Source of the DNA: Legionella genomosp. 1
GTDB lineage: Bacteria > Pseudomonadota > Gammaproteobacteria > Legionellales > Legionellaceae
Assembly (NCBI GenBank): GCA_945862275.1
Contig: CAMAYA010000013.1
Span: 1-12,368 of the forward strand
Direction of reading: 5' to 3'
DNA: 12,368 nt
Below are positions 1-5,196 of the stretch, one piece after another (position 1 is the first letter of the stretch; every line of letters starts with the position of its first letter). Both the position numbers and the translations under genes were made by a program. Under the pieces are notes generated by a model. That model searched no databases. It was not told where the DNA came from and saw nothing but the letters and a program-made list of their open reading frames with translations.

Positions 1-494
1 TTGTAAGTTGCACCAAAACTTTGGGCGGCATCTTCAATCACAGGCAGATTATAGCGTTTGGCAATCGCATTGATTTCGTCATAATCAGCACATTGGCCAT
101 ACAAACTCACCGGCATGATGGCTTTTGTTTTACAAGTAATAGCCGCTTCAATGGAGGCCGCATTGATATTATAGGTATCGGGGGCAATATCAACAAACAC
201 AGGTGTTGCACCTAATAATGCAATCACTTCAGCTGTTGCAAAAAAACTAAACGGTGTGGTAATGACCTCATCCCCGGCACAAACCCCTAATGCCATCAAC
301 GCAATGAGCAGCGCATCCGTGCCACTGGCGACAGTCAGGGCATGCTCTACGCCCACAAAGCTCGCCAACGCTTGCTCAACTTCAGCCACTTCCGGCCCCA
401 TGATATAAGCGCCATGATCTAGTATGGTTTTAAATCGGGCAAACAGGCGAGCCTCAATGCGTTCAGATTGTGTTTTTAGGTCGATAAATTGCAT
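1..494 (-). CDS. DegT/DnrJ/EryC1/StrS-family sugar aminotransferase, WbpE-like (partial, 3' end off window)
   Basis: Reading the minus strand from the ATG at 494 gives 164 open codons that run off the left edge. The protein starts MQFIDLKTQS. It has the PLP-phosphate-binding SGTDA at residues 57-61, a GDEVITTPFSF segment at 74-84, and EDAAQS at 154-159, whose Asp155 is the family's usual partner of the PLP ring nitrogen. The Schiff-base lysine lies beyond the window. The family transfers an amino group from glutamate to a keto-sugar nucleotide in the cytoplasm. The FIDLK opening and the PVSLYGQCAD stretch resemble WbpE/WlbC, which makes UDP-diacetamido-mannuronate precursors for O-antigen, but the substrate cannot be settled from a third of the protein. 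AAGGAT lies just upstream of the ATG, supporting this start. It is probably the edge gene of a surface-polysaccharide cluster to the left. Confidence 0.9.
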   Translation of the reverse strand, partial: MQFIDLKTQSERIEARLFARFKTILDHGAYIMGPEVAEVEQALASFVGVEHALTVASGTDALLIALMALGVCAGDEVITTPFSFFATAEVIALLGATPVFVDIAPDTYNINAASIEAAITCKTKAIMPVSLYGQCADYDEINAIAKRYNLPVIEDAAQSFGATY

Positions 495-529
495 GGCGGG
501 ATCCTTACAGAATACTGAATAGAAGCGAA

Positions 530-559
530 ATAATGCTAAAATATAAGGAATGGTATCAA
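530..559 (-). promoter_or_regulatory. candidate promoter of the sugar aminotransferase gene
   Basis: On the minus strand TTGATA (554-559) and CATTAT (530-535) are separated by 18 bp and lie 36 bp upstream of the ATG at 494. Matches to the sigma-70 consensus are moderate, and other AT-rich hexamers nearby could serve instead. The 495-671 spacer between the two divergent genes must hold promoters for both. Confidence 0.3.
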
Positions 560-611
560 TCTTGCATTATCTAGTCAAATGGAACAGGTTTGCTCGTTCC
601 AAGAAAGATTG

Positions 612-642
612 TTGGCAAAATGGATTGAATTCACGATATACT
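612..642 (+). promoter_or_regulatory. candidate promoter of the methyltransferase gene
   Basis: TTGGCA (612-617) and TATACT (637-642) have good hexamers but a longer than usual 19-bp spacer. The -10 box ends 29 bp before the ATG at 672, a normal leader length. The assignment is by eye only. Confidence 0.35.
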
Positions 643-671
643 CTGCGAATGCTTAATCACAGGAACATTGC

Positions 672-1490
672 ATGACCTTGAAGGCCATGTATAACACCCT
701 TGCGAGTCAATACGCGACAGCCGATTGCTTTGGGTCAATTAGCGAGAGCCATGAACGTGCGATCGCTCAAATTCAACGCGCCAATTTAGGCGCTCGTCCG
801 CATTATAAAGCGCTGGATTTTGGCGTGGGTGATGGTGCGTTTTTACAAAAATTGCAGCGACATATACCGCAAGCTGAATTCACAGGGATTGACGTGTCGG
901 GTGAAATGTTAAAACACGCCCGTGAAGCGCTGCCTTTGACCACCATTGAGGCCAGTGCTACGGAAGCGAGCCAATATCTGCCACTCCACAGCCAGGATTT
1001 AGTTCTCGCCCATTTTATCAATGCCTACATCCCGATAAACGCCCTGTTTAACGAAGCCAAATTGCTGACCCGCGCAAACGGTCATTTTTCACTGATCACA
1101 ACGACATATGACTCGTTTCCTGTGGCACAACAGCATTTGGCAGAATTTATTACAGAAGAATCATTGCTCAGTTGCATTGTGGGGCATTATTATAAAGCCA
1201 TTGTAAAAAACACCACTGTGGCTGCCAGCGAAGGCGATTTATTAAAGGCATTTGAAGATCACCAGTTTAAAGTCCTTGAACACCAACGCATTCGGATCCC
1301 CATCACATTGCACAACATTGATGAGCTGGCTTTATTCGGTATCGAAGGCACGTGGTTTTTGAATAGTTTATCCATCCGTATGTTGCCTAAAAATTTCTTA
1401 ATTCAACGCCTAAAGCGTTTGTTTAGCAAAATTTTTACCTTTCCGTATCATGATACGCATGTGATTGATATTGTTTTAGCTACTAAATAG
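672..1490 (+). CDS. class I SAM-dependent methyltransferase, substrate unknown
   Basis: The product is 272 aa and is predicted to be soluble and cytoplasmic. Residues 48-58 (LDFGVGDGAFL) are the glycine-rich motif I that binds S-adenosylmethionine. GIDVSGEML (72-80) carries the acidic residue (Asp74) expected to hold the SAM ribose, and DLVLAHF (109-115) fits the next strand of the Rossmann fold. The C-terminal 100 residues, with a basic stretch near 245-253, lack a signature I recognise and should hold substrate specificity. AGGAA (661-665) precedes the chosen ATG. A second in-frame ATG at 687, preceded by AAGG, is possible and would remove five residues. The gene is divergent from the sugar aminotransferase, so a role in modifying a polysaccharide or small metabolite can be imagined, but nothing in the sequence proves it. 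It ends in a hairpin shared with lipA. Confidence 0.85.
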   Translation: MTLKAMYNTLASQYATADCFGSISESHERAIAQIQRANLGARPHYKALDFGVGDGAFLQKLQRHIPQAEFTGIDVSGEMLKHAREALPLTTIEASATEASQYLPLHSQDLVLAHFINAYIPINALFNEAKLLTRANGHFSLITTTYDSFPVAQQHLAEFITEESLLSCIVGHYYKAIVKNTTVAASEGDLLKAFEDHQFKVLEHQRIRIPITLHNIDELALFGIEGTWFLNSLSIRMLPKNFLIQRLKRLFSKIFTFPYHDTHVIDIVLATK

Positions 1491-1495
1491 TGAGG

Positions 1496-1530
1496 CGTAC
1501 CCTGCTTGTCTCGCGGGCAAACAGGGTACG
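1496..1530. terminator. hairpin between convergent methyltransferase gene and lipA, probable bidirectional terminator
   Basis: CGTACCCTG (1496-1504) and CAGGGTACG (1522-1530) form a perfect 9-bp stem. After one mismatch, another 3-5 pairs can form inside (TTG with CAA, then a G-T pair and a C-G pair). It fills nearly all of the 43-bp gap between the two convergent stop codons. Neither side carries a clear T-run, so efficiency as an intrinsic terminator is uncertain. Its position argues for a shared terminator or an mRNA 3'-end protecting hairpin. Confidence 0.6.
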
Positions 1531-1533
1531 ATC

Positions 1534-2517
1534 TTACAACCCCAAATTATCCCGCTTAAAGATGCGATCAGCTCGATAACTTGAACGAACCAATGGGCCA
1601 GACGCCACTTCAAAAAATCCTTTCTCTAACCCTATGTCACGAAATTTTGAAAACATCTCCGGTGTCACATAGCGCTCAACGGGTAAGTGATGCTTCGTCG
1701 GCTGTAAGTATTGGCCCAGAGTCAAAATATCAACATTCTGTGCCCGAATGTCATCCATGGTTTGAATGATTTCATCATCCGTTTCACCTAAGCCCAGCAT
1801 CAAGCTGGTTTTTGTGAGAACGTCTGGGCGATAACGTTTGGCATATGCCAATACGTCCAACGTTTGCCAATAACCGGCGCGATTGTCTCGCACAGGATGC
1901 GTCAAACGCTCCACGGTTTCAACATTTTGCGCAAACACATCTACCCCACTGTCTAAAAGCACCGCAATGTCTTTTTCGACACCTTGAAAATCTGGGGTTA
2001 AAGCTTCAATTTTTGTCTTAGGACAGCGTGCTTTAATAGCACGTATGGAATCGGCATAGTGTTTGGCACCGCCGTCAAGCAAGTCATCTCGATTAACGGA
2101 CGTTAACACCACGTAATCCAGGTTCATTAACGCAACGGTTCTCGCGGTATTTTCAGGCTCATCAATATCCAACCAACCCTGAGGATTCCCAGTGTCCACG
2201 GCACAAAATCGACATGCACGCGTACAGACGGCTCCCATTAACATAATCGTTGCTGTGCCGTGTGACCAACACTCTGCAATATTAGGGCATTTCGCCTCTT
2301 CACATACCGTAGACAGGCGATGCTCTTTCACTTGTGCCTTCACATGCGCGTAGGCCGGCGTAGTCTGATTCACAACGCGCAACCAAGTGGGCTTTGTCAA
2401 CCGTTGGTGGTCGCCGTCAGTTGATTTAACGCCATCTTTAATGGCAACGAAGCCTTGCGTGGTTTTGTATTTTTTCCCACTTTGCACCACAACGGGTATG
2501 TCTGATAATTTACTCAT
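1534..2517 (-). CDS. lipA: lipoyl synthase
   Basis: LipA is the radical-SAM enzyme that inserts two sulfurs into octanoyl groups on the E2 subunits of pyruvate and 2-oxoglutarate dehydrogenase and on glycine-cleavage H protein. The 327-aa product is close to the usual length (about 320). Both iron-sulfur sites are present. The auxiliary cluster cysteines are C72, C77 and C83 (CX4CX5C, within TVCEEAKCPNIAEC), and the radical-SAM cluster cysteines are C98, C102 and C105 (CX3CX2C in CTRACRFC). The C-terminal RSSY (311-314) carries the conserved serine that ligates the auxiliary cluster. The ATG at 2517 is preceded on the minus strand by AGGTAG, a reasonable ribosome-binding site. No lipB lies next to it here, so lipA is solitary, downstream of PAP2 on the same strand but separated from it by a repeat-like element. 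Confidence 0.97.
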   Translation of the reverse strand: MSKLSDIPVVVQSGKKYKTTQGFVAIKDGVKSTDGDHQRLTKPTWLRVVNQTTPAYAHVKAQVKEHRLSTVCEEAKCPNIAECWSHGTATIMLMGAVCTRACRFCAVDTGNPQGWLDIDEPENTARTVALMNLDYVVLTSVNRDDLLDGGAKHYADSIRAIKARCPKTKIEALTPDFQGVEKDIAVLLDSGVDVFAQNVETVERLTHPVRDNRAGYWQTLDVLAYAKRYRPDVLTKTSLMLGLGETDDEIIQTMDDIRAQNVDILTLGQYLQPTKHHLPVERYVTPEMFSKFRDIGLEKGFFEVASGPLVRSSYRADRIFKRDNLGL

Positions 2518-2545
2518 TTTTCTACCTATAAATTACAATGGTAAC

Positions 2546-2626
2546 GCCCCACGTCATCCCGAGTGAAACGAGGGAACTCCGGATCTATCACCGTATTATA
2601 TCATGCTAAGCCCGGAGATCCTGGAA
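2546..2626. repeat. dispersed-repeat-like palindromic element between PAP2 gene and lipA
   Basis: GGAACTCCGG (2573-2582) and CCGGAGATCC (2612-2621) form an inverted repeat with 9 of 10 positions matching around a 29-nt loop. Beside it is the text CATCCCGAGTGAAACGAGGG (2555-2574). Stretches of the form 'GTCATCCCG...GGATC' recur as dispersed intergenic repeats in several proteobacterial genomes, and this looks like one. Copy number cannot be seen from one window. The minus-strand end of the PAP2 gene runs about 20 bp into the element. The outer boundaries given are approximate. Confidence 0.5.
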
Positions 2627-3253
2627 TATTAACCACTGTTTACGCCGCAAACAAAGCGACAGCAAACCTATTTCCAATAACACGAGATAACTGGTTGCCA
2701 TCACATCGCTGAGATAATGATTCGTTAAGAACACGCGTGTAGAAATTAACAACAACCCTGACAAGAGGCACAAATAAAAATAACGAGGGAAAACAATACT
2801 CAAGCCCAACACAAGCCCAACGATAGCGCTTGCGTGCCCAGAAGGAAACGACCAATACAAATGATTTGTGTGAAAACCATAAAATCCATACAGATTCTCG
2901 TCAAATAGTAACTCGGGCCGTGCACGGCCTAGCAGTATTTTTAGAACCAACGAAATTAAATTAGGCACCAACACGCACAGCCATAAAAACCAGCACCGTG
3001 TCTCTCTTATTTTATTGCGATATACATAACGAAAGATCAATGCCAATATGAAAAACGTCCCGATGTAGACTAATCCCTCGCCCAAGCACGTCACCCAATG
3101 CAGCACCGGGAAAGCCGCTTTGAGGCTTAAATCATGGAAATAATACGCCAGGGGTTTATCAAAATAATAAAAAGAAAGAAAAACAAACGCAACGTAACTG
3201 CCCGCAATCCAAGGCCGCAGCATGAAGTTTAATAGCCTATTAAATGGTGCCAT
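2606..3253 (-). CDS. PAP2-family integral membrane phosphatase
   Basis: With the ATG at 3253 the product is 215 aa. The three PAP2 signatures are in order: KX6RP at K105-P113 (KILLGRARP), PSGH at 137-140, and R-X5-H-X3-D at R173, H179 and D183 (the usual Ser before the Arg is Thr172). H140 and H179 are the expected nucleophile and proton-relay histidines. Five or six hydrophobic segments (about 16-32, 60-78, 88-106, 142-157, 158-172, 186-201) place it in the inner membrane. The family removes phosphate from lipids such as phosphatidic acid, undecaprenyl pyrophosphate or lipid A, and the substrate here is not determinable. The frame stays open up to 3394, but a longer start would run into divergent pdxB, so I chose 3253, though its Shine-Dalgarno is weak (GAG in AAGAGAAAAAATACC). 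The last residues (about QDLRA) are encoded by repeat-like DNA. Confidence 0.88.
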   Translation of the reverse strand: MAPFNRLLNFMLRPWIAGSYVAFVFLSFYYFDKPLAYYFHDLSLKAAFPVLHWVTCLGEGLVYIGTFFILALIFRYVYRNKIRETRCWFLWLCVLVPNLISLVLKILLGRARPELLFDENLYGFYGFHTNHLYWSFPSGHASAIVGLVLGLSIVFPRYFYLCLLSGLLLISTRVFLTNHYLSDVMATSYLVLLEIGLLSLCLRRKQWLIFQDLRA

Positions 3254-3274
3254 GGTATTTTTTCTCTTGTCATG

Positions 3275-3280
3275 TATAGT
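3275..3280 (+). promoter_or_regulatory. candidate -10 box of pdxB
   Basis: TATAGT lies 25 bp before the first pdxB ATG. No good -35 hexamer sits at 16-18 bp, so an activator or a weak promoter would be needed. It overlaps the leader of the opposing PAP2 transcript. Confidence 0.25.
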
Positions 3281-3286
3281 ATTGCA

Positions 3287-3315
3287 AGTATGACGGCGGA
3301 TAGATATGAAGGCAA
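3287..3315 (-). promoter_or_regulatory. candidate promoter of the PAP2 gene
   Basis: On the minus strand TTGCCT (3310-3315) and CATACT (3287-3292) are spaced by 17 bp. The -35 box would lie inside the first codons of divergent pdxB, so the two transcription units would interfere if both were active. Hexamer matches are moderate. Confidence 0.35.
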
Positions 3316-4364
3316 GCATGACCAAACCCACTCCTAACAGCATTAAAATTCTTGCAGATGCAACCTTGCCGCATTTAACAGAATTATTTCCCAAGCCATT
3401 TACACTGACCCGGTATAAAACGAGTGGGCAAATTCCGGACTTATTAACCGATCAGACCATTCTAGTCTGCCGATCAACACTCCGTGTGAATGCCACCCTC
3501 CTGGCAAACAGCAATATTCAGTGCGTCACCACCGCCAGCAGTGGCATTGATCACATTGATGAGGCCTATCTAAATCAACACCACATCACCTTGTTTGATG
3601 CAAAAGGTTCGAATGCTCGAGCAGTGGCAGACTATGTAGTAGCGACAATTGCAGCCCTTCACCGATTACGCCTGCCAATGGGTGCATTGGCAGGCGTAGT
3701 TGGCATAGGTGAAGTAGGAACACGTGTAGTTGAGCGCTTGCAGGCCGCAGGATTTAACGTCATTTGTTATGATCCATTCAAATATTCACATGGCACGCTA
3801 GCCGATTTAACCGCCTGCGATCTGTTATGCCTTCACCCCAATCTTCATGAATCACAGCCCTTTCCTAGTAAACACCTCATCAATGCTGATTTTTTAAATC
3901 AATTAAAATCCGGCGTGGTCATCATCAATGCCTCTCGTGGCGGCATTGTAGACGAAAATGCACTATTGGCATCGAATAAACCGATCCTTTATTGCACAGA
4001 CGTCTACAACAATGAACCCTCAATCGACTCACGCATCATTGATTTTGCCACCTTGTGTACACCCCACATTGCAGGCCACAGCATAGAAGCCAAGCAAAAC
4101 GCCGTTGCGCAAATCAGTCAAAAAATTCATCAACACTATGGATTAATCAGCCCACCATTAGAGCTATCCATGCCCATTACCCATGTATCACCCTGCAATC
4201 AATGGCAAGACCTGGTGCTGTCTTTATACAATCCAATGGATGACACAGAACAATTGAAAGCCGCTGTCGATAAAAAAAATGCTTTTTTAAAGCAACGGCT
4301 TGCTCATCAGTTTCGACATGACTTTAATCGATATAGATTCGCCGCGGTGACTCACAAGAACTAA
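3306..4364 (+). CDS. pdxB: erythronate-4-phosphate dehydrogenase
   Basis: PdxB oxidises 4-phospho-D-erythronate to 2-oxo-3-hydroxy-4-phosphobutanoate, the second step of the DXP-dependent pyridoxal-5'-phosphate pathway of gammaproteobacteria. The 352-aa product has the D-2-hydroxyacid dehydrogenase layout. The nucleotide-binding GXGXXG is at G133, G135 and G138 (VVGIGEVGTR). The catalytic Arg-Glu-His triad is R211 (ASRGGIVDE), E237 (DVYNNEP) and H254 (TPHIAGHS). The C-terminal LYNPMDD region (307-313) fits the PdxB-specific dimerisation domain. The N-terminal SSGIDHIDEAYL and GSNARAVADY also match PdxB better than other dehydrogenases of the superfamily. Two starts are possible: 3306 (GGCGGA upstream) and 3318 (AAGG four to nine bases upstream), the latter giving 348 aa. 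The gene stands alone, divergent from PAP2, and no terminator is visible downstream. Confidence 0.93.
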   Translation: MKASMTKPTPNSIKILADATLPHLTELFPKPFTLTRYKTSGQIPDLLTDQTILVCRSTLRVNATLLANSNIQCVTTASSGIDHIDEAYLNQHHITLFDAKGSNARAVADYVVATIAALHRLRLPMGALAGVVGIGEVGTRVVERLQAAGFNVICYDPFKYSHGTLADLTACDLLCLHPNLHESQPFPSKHLINADFLNQLKSGVVIINASRGGIVDENALLASNKPILYCTDVYNNEPSIDSRIIDFATLCTPHIAGHSIEAKQNAVAQISQKIHQHYGLISPPLELSMPITHVSPCNQWQDLVLSLYNPMDDTEQLKAAVDKKNAFLKQRLAHQFRHDFNRYRFAAVTHKN

Positions 4365-4407
4365 AATAACCCGCTGCAAACTTTCCTTGCTTCCCCGGAT
4401 AAACGCA

Positions 4408-4413
4408 TATAAT
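4408..4413 (+). promoter_or_regulatory. orphan consensus -10 box (TATAAT) facing the 3' end of vapC
   Basis: A perfect TATAAT follows TTGCTT (4387-4392) at a short 15-bp spacing. About 30 bp further is AAGGA (4445-4449) and an ATG at 4457. The arrangement is that of a gene start, yet only a 14-codon frame follows. It could drive a short transcript antisense to the end of vapC. Confidence 0.3.
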
Positions 4414-4456
4414 ACTAAATGCGGTATCAGTGAATTCTTTTAAAAAGGATAGATCA

Positions 4457-4501
4457 ATGAGGTTAAAAAGGCACGGGCAAGACCTGACCCCGTGCGCTTA
4501 A
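4457..4501 (+). CDS. 14-residue mini-ORF, possibly the decapitated start of a lost gene
   Basis: ATG at 4457, seven bases after AAGGA, opens a frame reading MRLKRHGQDLTPCA and stopping at 4499-4501. Everything after the fifth codon is encoded by the repeat-like terminator stem, so the frame has probably been cut short by insertion of that element with vapBC. It overlaps the vapC stop tail-to-tail by four bases. No family can be assigned. It may be a remnant, not an expressed peptide. Confidence 0.2.
   Translation: MRLKRHGQDLTPCA
4465..4495 (-). terminator. rho-independent terminator of vapBC
   Basis: Read on the minus strand directly after the vapC TAA, GCACGGG (4489-4495) pairs with CCCGTGC (4471-4477), a perfect 7-bp GC-rich stem, followed by C and five T (4465-4469). 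The loop holds GTCAGGTCTTG. This is a textbook intrinsic terminator beginning two bases after the stop codon. Confidence 0.75.
4471..4497. repeat. short repeat-like motif GGCAAGACCTGACCCC inside the vapBC terminator
   Basis: The string CAAGACCTGACCCC (4478-4491) is familiar to me as a recurrent intergenic motif in many proteobacterial genomes, often near REP/IS200-like (RAYT) transposase elements. Here it forms one arm and the loop of the terminator hairpin. No transposase is nearby, and recurrence elsewhere in this genome cannot be seen from one window. Confidence 0.4.
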
Positions 4502-4875
4502 ACGCACTCCACAAGATCCGAATAATGTTGCAACGATTGATCGGCCGTTAAAAACCGAAGCGGCTCACTCAACGCCTGGGAAATTAAAATTCTATCAAAA
4601 GGATCCCTGTGATGAGGGGCTAACGATAAAACAAATAGCGCGTGTTTGACGGAAACAGGCAACTCGATAAATCCTTCAGATGTTATGGATTGTGCCAATA
4701 ATTCCATATTAACATCTAATTTTCCCAGCTGCACTTTGATAGCGGCTTCCCAAATAGAGGCGCTACTTATATAAATATCATCTGCACTCTCGATGAATAA
4801 TCGTGCTTTTTTTGATAACTGAACATCATCATTTAGCCACCATATAAAAACATGTGTATCCAGTAACAGGTGCAT
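4498..4875 (-). CDS. vapC: VapC-family PIN-domain ribonuclease toxin
   Basis: The 125-aa product is a complete PIN domain of usual toxin length. Expected metal-binding acids are present: D6 in LLLDTHVFIWW, E43 in SSASIWEAAIK, D91/D94 in HHRDPFDRILISQA, and D112 in FLTADQ. PIN toxins of this type (with the THVFIWW and DPFDR signatures) are Mg-dependent endoribonucleases that cut tRNA or rRNA when the antitoxin is lost. The ATG shares one base with the antitoxin stop codon (TAATG), so translation is coupled and the toxin depends on antitoxin translation. The stop codon is followed after two bases by an intrinsic terminator. The Phd-type partner places it in the common Phd-PIN pairing. The cleavage target is unknown. 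Confidence 0.92.
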   Translation of the reverse strand: MHLLLDTHVFIWWLNDDVQLSKKARLFIESADDIYISSASIWEAAIKVQLGKLDVNMELLAQSITSEGFIELPVSVKHALFVLSLAPHHRDPFDRILISQALSEPLRFLTADQSLQHYSDLVECV

Positions 4876-5111
4876 TATTTACGCTCGAACGAGGCCTGGA
4901 TATCATCAGGCAATGGCGCATCAAAATCATCCGCAATGCTTAACTGACCTTTCAGTGCACCCGGGGTGCGTTGAGGTTTAATCGCAACAATTGGCACCAA
5001 TTTAAGGATAGGAACACCCGCTTTTGCAATAATCACCTCATTGCCTTTCATTGCTTGATCAACCAGTTGTGAAAAGTGCGTTTTGGCTTGATGAATATTC
5101 ATGATTGTCAT
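4875..5111 (-). CDS. vapB: Phd/YefM-family antitoxin of the vapBC module
   Basis: This 78-aa protein has the Phd/YefM N-terminal fold. MNIHQAKTHFSQLVDQA (residues 4-20) and EVIIAKAGVPILKLVPI (25-41) match the DNA-binding and dimerisation half of the family. The C-terminal third (about 45-78, with acidic PLPDDIQASFERK) should be the disordered tail that wraps the PIN toxin. It is expected to neutralise VapC and, alone or with it, to repress the operon. The ATG at 5111 has GAGA eight bases upstream. A second in-frame ATG at 5102 has no ribosome-binding site. A promoter, paired direct repeats and a palindrome lie just upstream. I use vapB in the broad sense, since by family it is Phd-like. Confidence 0.88.
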   Translation of the reverse strand: MTIMNIHQAKTHFSQLVDQAMKGNEVIIAKAGVPILKLVPIVAIKPQRTPGALKGQLSIADDFDAPLPDDIQASFERK

Positions 5112-5117
5112 AAAAAT

Positions 5118-5130
5118 CTCATTTAATGAG
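5118..5130. promoter_or_regulatory. palindrome in the vapBC leader, candidate operator or RBS-masking hairpin
   Basis: CTCATT-T-AATGAG is a perfect 6-bp inverted repeat. It lies between the predicted transcription start and the vapB ATG and includes the weak GAG ribosome-binding site, so it could act as a DNA operator or as a small RNA stem reducing translation. Confidence 0.4.
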
Positions 5131-5148
5131 TATTAGTCTATATTAGTC
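5131..5148. promoter_or_regulatory. tandem direct repeats TATTAGTC overlapping the vapBC -10 region
   Basis: TATTAGTC occurs at 5131-5138 and 5141-5148, exactly 10 bp apart, which puts both on the same DNA face. They overlap the -10 box and start site of vapBC. Phd-family antitoxins usually autoregulate, so these are the best operator candidates in the window. Confidence 0.45.
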
Positions 5149-5168
5149 CACCTGAAGAAAAAGTTCAA
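5140..5168 (-). promoter_or_regulatory. vapBC promoter
   Basis: On the minus strand TTGAAC (5163-5168) and TAATAT (5140-5145) are separated by exactly 17 bp, giving a predicted start near 5133 and a leader of about 22 nt. A second TTGAAC lies immediately upstream (5169-5174). The promoter lies in the 85-bp gap after the ABC-F gene, so vapBC can be transcribed on its own. Confidence 0.6.
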
Positions 5169-5196
5169 GTTCAATCAGGGCAGATCAGCCAATCGT

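Noticed and set aside
803..1021. 72-aa minus-strand frame inside the methyltransferase gene
   Set aside because: It covers the SAM-binding motif region of a well-supported gene and has no independent support.
3254..3394. Upstream extension of the PAP2 frame (to a start at 3394)
   Set aside because: It would overlap the first 90 bp of divergent pdxB and adds a basic, low-similarity segment. The PAP2 domain is complete from the ATG at 3253.
4365..5196. Target-site duplications or transposon ends flanking vapBC
   Set aside because: I looked for matching direct or inverted ends around the module and found none convincing, so no mobile element is called.
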